Under the pieces are notes generated by a model. It did no database searches. It was not told the origin of the DNA and was given only the letters and a program-made list of their open reading frames with translations. From NCBI GenBank assembly GCA_036936605.1, contig JAUPFV010000005.1, forward strand, positions 74,722,885-74,786,884: a DNA stretch of 64,000 nucleotides, in the 5' to 3' direction. The position numbers were made by a program, and so were the translations under genes. This DNA comes from Limnanthes douglasii subsp. nivea. Lineage: Eukaryota > Streptophyta > Magnoliopsida > Brassicales > Limnanthaceae. This document shows, piece after piece, positions 54,651 to 64,000 of this stretch (the stretch's first letter is position 1; each line of letters begins with the position of its first letter).

Positions 54651-54869
54651 ATACCATGTTATGTTTTCACTTCGAATAACTAATATAAATAACAATCAAA
54701 TGCAAATATAACTTGAAGAAAATAAAGGATAAACAAATATTTTTGTCATTCAATTTAATTCGATAAGCACAATGTAATTTCTTAGTTACCAAGTTAAAAG
54801 ACATCTATTAAAGATAAAATATTAAAATAATTGCATGACAGGTACAAAAAAGAGATAGTAAAGTTACTC

Positions 54870-56697
54870 GTCCCCGGAGCTATATTTAAAATCCTCCCTT
54901 GAATCTTCCTCTTCTGATGATCAGTTTGTTATTGGATCAAAAGCCTTACTAGGACGCGGTTCGATAGGAATTTCACTCCAAAAGCTGGAAAGATTGATTC
55001 AAGGATATGTGGCATGGATTTCATGAAGGAGTGTGATGGTTTTTTGTCGTTCGCTGTTCTTGATAGCTACTAGCATGTCTTTTGCACACTCATCTTCAAC
55101 AGCAATGATAACAAGTTGTTTTCCTTATCAAATTGGGATTTGAGGGTGGTCATGTCATCTGTCAACCTTTTCTTTTCTGCTCACTATTTATAAGATAAAC
55201 TTGAAGGTCATCGAGTTTTTTCTTCTCTGTAACTAACTCTTCAAGATATTTAGTCTTGAGTTGATCTATTTCATTCTGATGCAAAGTGGTGAGATCTTAT
55301 TTTTCTTTTCGATGCACTTCTCGAAGATACTTCTTTACATTAATGAGTCATCTGAGGAATTCAAATATGGCCATCTGAAATTCATGAAACTGATCTCTTA
55401 CGGGGTTCCCAAAGATGTCTCTCATCTTTTTCTCACCTGCAATAATATTTTTATAGTGAACCATCTCTTTAGCCATATGTTTTAACTGACTTCGAGAGGA
55501 TTTGATTTCTTGAGTCACTTTTTGCGTTACAACATCGAGATCAGTAAAAGGTTGAAGAGCGGCTAGAAAATCTTCGGATGGCTCTCATGGAGAAAAGACA
55601 GTTTGGTTAGAGAAATGAAGTCCTCGATGGAGATCGGAATTTTGGACAAGTAGGAGGCCATGATCACAGAAAGCAGTGTGAACCATTGATTTGGTATCAC
55701 TTGGGTTAGACACAGATCTAAATGTTCGAAGTAGTCAACTATTACGGGTCCAGTGGAAATTGAAGAGCCCAGTTGTTGACCTCTGGGTAGACCACTAGTT
55801 CATCTTTTTTACAATCTAAAGGTGTTCCCCCTTCTTTGGAAAGACAAAACGTATTATTGTCTCCTATTCCCTATTGTTTATTTAGGTCAACTACTTAGCT
55901 CTCCTCGTAATATGTATAAGGAACATTTTCCAGAGCCAATATGTAATGCACTTCAAGAGGCCTCAAGTTCTCACCTATTGACGCACGCAGCTCGTCGGAT
56001 ATTGTGACATGAACTTTATTTTTTCTCGGTCTACGAGCTTTTTATTTTGCAGTGTTTTCTGATTCATTCGAAACCTATTCTTCTATTTTAGCTTTGTTAT
56101 TTGACTAAGTAGTTATGAAATTGATTTATCCTTCAGATGCCTCGTCCATCACTCGAGGAGGATCACTTGAGTGGTTTTGTTGAGACGATGTCGTTGCCTC
56201 AAAAATCTCCCTCAGGGGAGGAGAAGTGGTTGATAGATTTGAGGTGACATCAACATAATCTCGCATTGCTATGAAAGTCTTTTTTCTTGGAGTTTGAGGA
56301 GGGTCAGTTTTTGGAATATTGGTTGAGGAATGAGTCTCTTCAAATTTCTTAGAGAAAGATTTTCTCACTTCACGACTAATTCGAGATGATGATCCAGTAA
56401 GGGAGGGTGAGATTCGTGGTGTCTTTGGTGTTTGAATTTTTGATGATTGGCTTTCTTCTGTAAGAGGAGAAGGTGAGAAACATGAATTTTGGAAGTACCG
56501 AAGTTACCGTGGTATATTGTTTTTGCAGACAAACCAAGAGGAGCGTTGCTTATTAATCCAGTTGCTCTGCATGCATCTGCCCTTTCACTAATACAGAGGT
56601 AGTCGTAAGCTCCGAAGACGTTGATATCTGATTTCGAAGCTTAGGATTTTTGGGAATTATGGCTTTAGATCTTCTAGACTTTGGATGCTTTCTCATA
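54870..56697 (-). pseudogene. Element B antisense aORF remnant
   Basis: An ATG at about 56697 starts MRKHPKSRRSKAIIPKNPKL on the minus strand. A short open frame at 56126-56368 (KFEETHSSTNIPKTDPPQ) follows, and the acidic Ser/Glu-rich end is near 54880-54930. Position and strand match the aORF of the other elements. Direct similarity is weak through the middle and stops are frequent. Confidence 0.5.
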
Positions 56698-57225
56698 AAC
56701 TAGTAGAAGATTGAACGAAAAGTTTGAATTTTCTGATGAAGGTAGCCAATAGATTGAAGATGCTATTGAAGGTAAAGGAACTTTGAACTTTTGCATTTTC
56801 TCTCTCAAGGAATTTTTTCTATGAAACAAACAATGGGTTACGAGTTATTTATAAGACGAGAAAAGAAGTATCGAGAAGTGGAAGAGGTGGACAATGATTG
56901 GGCAGAATTTGAAGCAGTTACGTAGATAATGATCTAACGTCTGTCACGCTATGCGTCTAGTACATACCAACTGCCTAGGGTGTCATTATTTTATAAGAGA
57001 TAGACTTGGCATCTAGAGTGCGATACTATACTTGGCTTCCGCTTCAAATTATGATATAAGAAAATATTTCTTGTTAAAATAATTCGATGTGTCTGACAGA
57101 AAATAAGATGGAATAACATATTTGAAGTAGTTCAGATTATGGATAAGCAGATTTTATTCATTTATTATATGTTCGAGGCTAGTTAGTTCTCATTCATTTA
57201 CTTACATGAGAACTAAATGGGCTAC

Positions 57226-57544
57226 TCATAAGGAAATATAACTTCGAGAACTGAAATGTAAAGAATAAAATTTCTTATGACAGATTATAAAGTTAGAGGA
57301 AGAAATTAGAACTTTGTATTTAAGTCGAGGACTAACATATAATTATCAATTTTTTGTAACAGTTTCAGTTACGAGCTAAGTCCTTGCAACTCTATATAAA
57401 GGCAAAAGTTGATCTAATAAAGGGATTGACTTTTTGAGATAAATCATTCTTGCAATATGACTTTCTCTCTTTGAAATCTATTTCTCTCTCTACATTCTCA
57501 CTTCTCTCAACTTCCTTAGACAATCCAAAGTATTCAACTCACCA
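57226..57544 (+). repeat. 3' LTR-B of element B
   Basis: TCATAAGGAAATATAAC to CAACTCACCA, 319 bp; the initial TG has become TC. Confidence 0.85.
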
Positions 57545-57835
57545 AAGATCACCTCTTTGAAAGAAACCAGTAACCAAGATATAGCCGCTGCAAGGAATGA
57601 ATATGTTGATGGGGTGTTGAAATCCATGAAACAGAAGGAAGAGTCTGCTAAAGAAGATATGGTCCTTTTGTTCCTTGAAACTTTTTTCAAACAGTCTCTG
57701 GGGAAACTGTGGAGTTTTGTGCCAGATGACAAAGTTCTCTTTCATACTATGACACAAAGTGATAAATTCATTATGACCTCAGATGATTCTGAATCTGATG
57801 ATGGAGTTGAGGAGGACTCAAGTGACGATAAATAG

Positions 57836-58570
57836 GTGTAAAATGAAGGTAATGCTGAGAATAAAACCGAAGGGAACGAGCCATAAGGTTACTTATTTTT
57901 ACTGTGTTGGTAATCTGAATCAAATTCATTGAAGTATGCAAGGAATTTTGTTGTTTTAATATTGGATTTCTAAAAACTCTTGTTCTACAAGTCTTTGTGG
58001 TTTACAAGGCAGTTTGTAATGTGGATCAGATTCTCATATGATCATATTCGTATTCAATGCAATTTTAACTTTCATTTACTTCGTATTTTTTCCTTGTTTT
58101 TTTTATACTTCCATTAATATTCGAGTATTTAAACATAATAAAACCATATGCGTATATTAAATCCGATTAAGGAATTAAACACTTAATCAGTCTTATATTT
58201 ATTTGATCCAAACATAGATCACTCATTTGAAAGCAACAAGCGTTTCATAAGCCTTTAATCCATCATGTGTTTAATAAGTCTTTAATACATCCGATTCACT
58301 AAAAGGTAATCTATTTGAGAGCAATAAATATTTAATAATCCTTTAATCCATCAAGTGTTTAATAAGTTTTTAATACTTCTGATCCAACCAAAATAACAGC
58401 TTTAAAAAAGGCAAATGATAGTATTTTGATTGAAATCTAGACACCTCATTAAAACCTCTCTGTGCCACCAGGGTAGGAAATAGTATCCCCCAAATATTTA
58501 CATTGAAGTAAAGCAATTGAAATATTTACAAGATGAGCTTACTCTAAGTATAACCTGAGACGCTCAATGT
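57836..58570. other. Element C 3' non-coding region
   Basis: Spacer between aORF and pol, parallel to 2013-2538 of element 1. It includes an AAGTCTTTGTGG...ACAAGGCA remnant near 57990. It also includes the phrase TTTAATAAGTCTTTAATACATC repeated near 58210-58380 and the post-integrase block at 58441-58510. Confidence 0.5.
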
Positions 58571-59640
58571 TTCAAGGATGCTTCAACAAGTTACCTTCTT
58601 TATCTTGGAGTTTGTTTGTTCTTTACTTAATGCTTTCACATACGATGTATGGTCCTTCCCAATTCAGAGCTAATTTTCTGAACAATTTTTCCTTGGTGTG
58701 CATGAATACTTTTCTCAACACCTTATCTCCAACTTGAAAATTTATTCTTTTTACCTTAGAGGAAAACCTGCTCCACATTAACCCTTGATAATGCACCGTT
58801 CTTAAATTTTCCTTCATTATTTTTTATTCTACTAATTCCAACTGAGCCCTCATAGCTATCTCATTCTCTCTTTCGAAATAATTTTGAACCCTGAAAGAAA
58901 GGAGAGTTGCCTTTATAAGTATGATTGCATCCATCCCATAATATAAACCAAATGAAGAATCTTATGTGGCTGTATGTGGAGTTGTCTGATATGCCCGTAT
59001 TACTTTTTGCAAGTAACTCGGCCCTTTCCCAGCAACTCCTTCTAAATTCTTTTTTAAACCTGACCAAATTATCTGATTTGCAACCTCAACTTATCTATTG
59101 GTTTGGGGATGAAAAGAAGAATAAAAACAATGTTGAATTCCTCTAGTTGCACAAAAAGTATCCATTTCGTTATTAACAAACTGATGTCCATTATCTACGG
59201 TGATGCATTTAGGGATTCCAAATCGGCAGCATATATTGGAGAGAATAATTTTAATGACTGCCTTATAGGTTGTTCCGGAAAAAGTTGCAGCCTCTATCCA
59301 TTTGGAGAAGTAATTTATTGCTACAATTATGGTACTGAAACCCCCTAAAGCCATTGGGAGGCCCCCAGCCAGATCAAGTCCCTATATATCAAATAGTATA
59401 GGTTCAAATATTGATTCCATGGGAACTGCTGGCACATGAATGGAATTTCCATATCTTTGACAATAATCACATATCTTCACCATATCTTTAGCATCTGTCA
59501 TGATGGTAGGCCAATAATATCCTGCTAATAAGACTCCATCATATAATTCTGATAGAACACTTTTGGACTCATTTAATCTGAGACAACGTAGGCATGTTGA
59601 AAGACTTTTTGTAGAAAAAACCTCTCAAGACTAAGAAACC
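58571..59640 (-). pseudogene. Element C integrase
   Basis: The minus strand has the core (FSTIIVAINYFSKWIEAATF, TVDNGHQFVN, then FHPQTNR in 59091-59354) and the tail (GDKVLRKVFMHTKEKLFRKL in 58623-58817). The zinc region near 59450-59640 has stops. It resembles element 1 integrase closely in order and wording. Confidence 0.8.
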
Positions 59641-59739
59641 ACGAGCTTTGTATCTCATTTTCTTAGCCAAACTCTTGTCTCGAGGTAGAACTCCGTTAAT
59701 AATAAACTCTTGAATTTCATTTCTCTAATCTTCCATGGT

Positions 59740-61570
59740 GTTTTATGATTTAGGAACGTGCTCATATCTGATTCATTTAAAGCCGATAATGACTTCCTTT
59801 AACACTTGTAAATATTTTATCATTCGTGGCTTCATATTTCCCTTGAGCCCGATGGATAAACAATTAGGAATTACTTATTAGTTGGAGTATTTTAGACTTA
59901 CGTGTAGGATCTAACCTTAACATAGTTATGACCGTTTCATATTCCGACTTATTGTTGGATGCTCTGAAGCCAAAACGTATAGTTTGGTATATGGTATCAC
60001 CATAAAGAGAAGTTAAGAAAATTCCAGCTCAACATCCCGTCGTACTAGATCAAACATTTGTTTGAACTATCCATTATTTTTCAAACTTAGTGACTTATTC
60101 TTCTTCACATGGTCGTTTATAGTGGAATTCTACTAAGGAATCAGCAAAAACTTGATTTTTGACTGCTGTTCGAGGCACAAAATCAATGTCATAATCTCCA
60201 AGGTCAACTAACCACTTACTCATTCATCTCGATGTATCAGCCTTTTGTAGCACATTCTTTGGGTGAAAAAAAGTTCGAACTGTGATTGAATGTTCTTAAA
60301 AGTAAGGCCTCATCTTTCTAATAGCTATCACCAACTCCAAAGCCAGCTTTTCCAATTTTAAATACCTTTTCTAAGCTTCCAACAAACTCTTGCTTATATA
60401 GTAAACCGAACAAGGGTAATTATCCACTTCTCTTACTAACACATCACTTACGGTACACTATAATATGACCAAATACATATAGAGTCTTTCTCTATCAGCA
60501 TGGTTGAACAATGTCTTAGGTGAGGAAAAGTGACTCTTGATTTCAAGGAGATCTTGATCAGAGTTAGAAGACTAATTGAAGTCTTTTGCACTTCTCAAGA
60601 CTTGGAAAAATTGACCACAGTTGTTTGATGACCTTGAAATAAACCAGTTTAAAGCTGCTAATGTTTCAATTAACCTATGGAATTCTTTAGTATTCCGAGG
60701 TAGATCCATAACCAACAATACATTTAACTGATTTGGGTCAGCCTGAATCCCGTTCTCACTTATTATATAGCTTAGAAATTTACCTGATCCGACTTTATAG
60801 GTACATTTATCCCGATATAATTTCAAATTGATGGCCTCTAGGTTGGAGAAAGTTTCATAGAGATCATAGATATAATCCTTGTCTTTAGGTTTGTTAAACA
60901 TCTTATCATCGATGTAGACTTTCATATTTCTTCCGATTTGATTAGCAAAGGTTTTCTTCACCAATCGTTGATAAGTGGGTCCAACATTCTTTAACCCAAA
61001 AGGTATTACTTTGTAACAATGAAGCCCCTATCAGTGATGAATGCGGTATATTCTTGATCATCGGGATTCATTTGTATTTGATTATATCAAGAGAAGGCAT
61101 CCATGAAAGACAACAACTTGTTCCCTGATGTAGAGTCCACAAGTTGATCTATCTCGGGAAGTAGGAAATGATCTTTAGGGCAAGCTCTATTGAGGTGTAT
61201 GAAGTCAATGCACAAACGCCATTTTTCATTATTTTCTTGACCAAAACAGGATTAGCTATCCAAACGGGATATTAGGATTCTTTAATATGCCCCATCTTGG
61301 TCAACCGACCTACTGCTTCAACAATCCCTTGAAAATTTTCTTTTAAAAATGATCTTCTTCTTTGTACCACTGGCCCAACATTAGATCAAATAGATAGTTT
61401 GTGACTAATCACAGTAGCTGGCACTCTAGTCACGTCCTCGTTTCACCATGCAAACATGTGTAAATCATCAAATAAAATAGATAACCATTTTTATTTTAGC
61501 TTTAATGATAGTTTAGATACGACCCTTACACTTTTACTTTATGCCAAGTAATGAATTTCTACCTCTTTGA
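59740..61570 (-). pseudogene. Element C reverse transcriptase and RNase H
   Basis: RT is recognisable from about 61400 down to 60560, with VYIDDKMF at the catalytic position (60905-60935) and FLSYIISENGIQADPNQLN. RNase H follows in pieces to about 59750 (SNNKSEYETV near 59940-59970). Numerous stops and shifts. Confidence 0.75.
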
Positions 61571-62330
61571 TTGGGATTACCGCACTAGAAGCCTTCCTCA
61601 GATCATCTATCTTGTTTTGGTTGGTAGAATGTTCCATTGATTTCTATTCTTTGTTAACCCTTATTACTTCTAGTGATTTCGAAGCAAGATCAGAACATAT
61701 CGTTCACGAGCTATATTTTGGCTACTTCGGACGACGCGTAGTTCCCCTCCCACAACATATTTCAAACACTGGTGGACTGTGGAAGCTACCACATGCATCA
61801 TAGATAGCCAAGACCTACCAAATACAGCATTGTAACATGTCAGATAATTAACTACCACAAACAAAACTCTTACCAACTTCTTGAATGACCATTTGCCCAA
61901 TAAATCCTCTTCTTCAAATTTCCAGTTACATTTGTTGTACTTCCAGTAAACCCTACTATGGTCCTATTTGAATGTTGGATAATTAATAGATTTTTTATTT
62001 TCTTATAAGCTGATAGGAAAAATATATTTCATGAGCTTCCAGTATCAATTAAAATCCTTCGTACATCATTGCCTCCAATAGATGCCCCTATTACCACAAC
62101 ATCTTCATGTGGCTAGCAATGTCTCTTCAATTATCTTTATCAAAGATAATGAATGGATAAGGGATTTGACAAATATGTGTACACATTTTCCCTGTATCTG
62201 AGTTGTTAGACTATTAACATGTCTTTTTATTGAGTAGCTTGAATTTGCAGTCACAATATCATCCCAAAAATAATAAATGATTAAAAATGTTACGCAGACC
62301 GGATACTGGAGAAACCTTTTCAGCTATCAT
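61571..62330 (-). pseudogene. Element C protease and protease/RT junction with in-frame TAG
   Basis: The aspartic protease active site reads ILIDTGSS (about 62030-62060), keeping the DTG lost in element 1. The C-terminal half ends VFGRSWLSMMHVV. A TAG at 61644-61646 aligns without gaps with the TAG at 5828-5830 of element 1. Confidence 0.75.
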
Positions 62331-64000
62331 TCTAACCTGCTCTTGATCCAGGTCAGGATCTAGATATTCCAAATCCACATCAAATCTTTCCATAATTACC
62401 ATAACATATTATTATCTAGATGCTTCTATGCATTATCCTTTACCAGTGGTGATGGACCTTGGGTTGTATTTGCATTAGATTAGGTATTGTCTGGAACATT
62501 CAACCTTTGTTATTTTTTAAAAAAATATGACAATTTCCCTCTCTCAATTAAATTATGATCTTCTTGTTTTAGTGTAATTCAATCTTAGGTATCGTGAACC
62601 ACATCATTATGGTATTTACAAAAACAAGTATTTCAATTCTCTTTAGGAGACTGAACCAGTATTGGTCTCCTAAAATTCAGAGCATTCTTAGTTGTATCAT
62701 AAATGGACCCCTATTAGGTTTAAATTGTTGGGATTGAATTGATTGGTTATATCTTAGCTGATGTGATCCTTGTCCGAAATCTCTAGGCATGTAATTAACT
62801 ATAGCCTGAGATTCAGTACTAGCTTATGGGATTCACGTCGTTGGAGAATACCTATTTTTTCGTGGTACTCTAGACTTCTTAGTCTCTTCCATCGTGATTT
62901 ATTTTCCAACTTAATTCAACAATCCGCCCCATGTCATCATTTGTTTCCGAGTTACTAAATCAGCCAATTCACCCGGATTTAAACCTTGCCTTAGAGAAGT
63001 AATGACAACTTATTCAAAACAATCAGCGAACCCATTCTTTGTATTGACAAAATGCCTGATGTATTCTTTCAGAGATTCATTCGACTATTAGGAACAATGG
63101 ATGATAGTGTCACCATTCCTTTTAATCTTTTTACTTCCCAAGAACTGTCTCCAAAATGCCATCCAGGACATATCAAAATTATTTATTGATCCACATTGTA
63201 AAATATTATACCCCTTTAAAGAACTTCCTTTGAAATTTTATGAGAAAGATCGACATAAAAGTTTGTCATCATCATCGAAATTCATCATAAAATTCTTGAA
63301 CTACTCGAGATGATTATCAGGGTTTTTACTCCGATTATACTTTTCCATTTTGGAACTGTAAACCCTCATGTGCATATGTTCAGAGAGTAATTTTATGACA
63401 ATGGTGATTGCCTCCAATTATGGTTACAGCTAAATATTATATCTTCATCAAGAGTGGAAAATATACCTAGTTCAGATTGGGTAGCAAATTGATCACTCAG
63501 TAGATGATCAATACATTGATCTGCCGACCTTTTTATTTATCTCTGATATTTATTCTTTTTCATTTGTCCCTTCATGTCCCTTTTCCTTGAATGTTTCTTG
63601 ATTAACCTTTTTTTTTTCTGATGCCCATGTTCACTACTAGATGAATAAGACATCTTAGAGTCAGAAGTAGTGGTGATAGTATCAGAAGAATCCGATGTAC
63701 TCTTTCCTTGTTTTTCCCAATGTGCCTTTGTATGATTAGTATGAACTGTTATGGACTGATCATTGTTGCTTTATTTGTTATTGTCCTCAGGCTCATCTAT
63801 AGATTTAGCTCCAGCATCAAACTTTTCTTTCAATGATATTTCGGCATGTCTTTGGACCCTCAAAGCTTCAATCGAAGCCCTTAACTGATAACGTTCATCT
63901 TGCATTAATGATATTTCCTCAGTATTGTGATTGACATGAGACACAATAACATACTCATTTTCATGAGACAATACTTCATGCATGTTGAGATCTATATCTC
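62331..64000 (-). pseudogene. Element C gag, running to the window edge
   Basis: Pieces of zinc knuckle (near 62580-62640) and capsid (62940-63330) are present in the order of element 1 gag. The N-terminal coiled coil (63771-63983: QLRASIEALRVQRHAEISLK) parallels KLEIEALRAEKAKMGVK of element 1. The 5' LTR lies beyond the window. Confidence 0.7.

Larger units (their letters stand above)
52352..57544 (+). mobile_element. Element B: internally deleted Tat-like gypsy element
   Basis: The 5' LTR is 52352-53093 (312 bp after removing a nested solo LTR-A and its duplication) and the 3' LTR is 57226-57544. A primer site is at 53096. The internal region goes straight from the primer site into the integrase zinc region, so gag, protease, RT and RNase H are deleted. 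Integrase, the post-integrase block, a 35-bp tandem array and an antisense aORF follow. Flanks GATAT and AAGAT do not match, so the target duplication is not confirmed. It lies in the element C aORF. Confidence 0.85.
50158..57835 (+). pseudogene. Element C antisense aORF, split by element B
   Basis: Segments are 50158-52351 and 57545-57835. The order matches element 1: a charged N-terminal part (50158-50469); the PF04195-like domain with stops near 50670-51090 (KIVRYFHLVKLYPS and FYYFNMGNDYKVVDDLLEV); an intron-like gap at about 51095-51212; HLWKTSSTRELSWEQF and GKLYLPARNK (51324-51506); a coiled coil (51960-52340); and, after element B, the C-terminal region (DMVLLFLETFFKQSLGKLW) with an acidic tail. 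Multiple stops. This copy shows the complete family layout including the N-terminus missing from element 1. Confidence 0.75.

Noticed and set aside
52352..57544. Target-site duplication for element B
   Set aside because: The five bases outside the LTRs (GATAT and AAGAT) differ at two positions and the exact ends are uncertain, so I do not claim one.

Overview
The window looks like repeat-rich nuclear DNA of a flowering plant, probably a dicot. It is AT-rich and dominated by Ty3/gypsy and Ty1/copia LTR retrotransposons in several states of decay, many nested in one another. It also holds non-autonomous LTR elements (one gag-only element and two TRIM-like elements), LINE-type fragments, and a single convincing host gene: a three-exon SABATH-family methyltransferase at 44223-46760. 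I see no rRNA, no tRNA genes, no CRISPR and nothing prokaryotic.

Layout. 1-8725: element 1, a young Tat/Retand-like gypsy element with gag-pol on the minus strand, a spliced additional ORF on the opposite strand (aORF, 1-2012) and its 5' LTR at 8244-8725; its 3' LTR lies off the left edge. 8726-9680: LINE-type zf-RVT fragment. 11640-18480: decayed gypsy element D (pol +, aORF -). 20430-23830: decayed gypsy element E (pol -). 23834-32455: an old antisense aORF remnant (F) split by a nearly intact gag-only LTR element (24133-25753, TSD GACCA) and a copia element (26811-31426, TSD GATTA). 32501-35515 and 40662-43089: two internally deleted copies of one copia family (-). 37200-39960: an old copia remnant (-). 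43090-43780: a TRIM-like element. 44223-46760: the SABATH gene, carrying a 1.2-kb TRIM (45220-46421, TSD TTGTA) in its second intron, ending 6 bp before exon 3. 47300-48727: second LINE-type fragment (zf-RVT plus RNase H). 48728-64000: gypsy element C (pol -, aORF +), whose LTR contains a solo LTR-B (TSD ATGAT) and whose aORF is split by gypsy element B (52352-57544, pol +, aORF -), whose own 5' LTR contains a solo LTR-A (TSD ACTTA) of the element 1 family.

How the parts relate. The gypsy copies share one architecture: gag-pro, an in-frame stop, RT-RH-IN, a conserved short block after the integrase, a tandem-repeat-prone 3' region, and an aORF in antisense. Comparing copies within the window shows three points that a single copy would not: a stop codon at the same place between protease and RT, an intron in the aORF that appears in two copies, and a conserved block after the integrase. 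The host gene appears to have kept an open reading frame even though a retrotransposon replaced the sequence immediately upstream of its last 3' splice site. All family assignments are by eye; nothing was searched.
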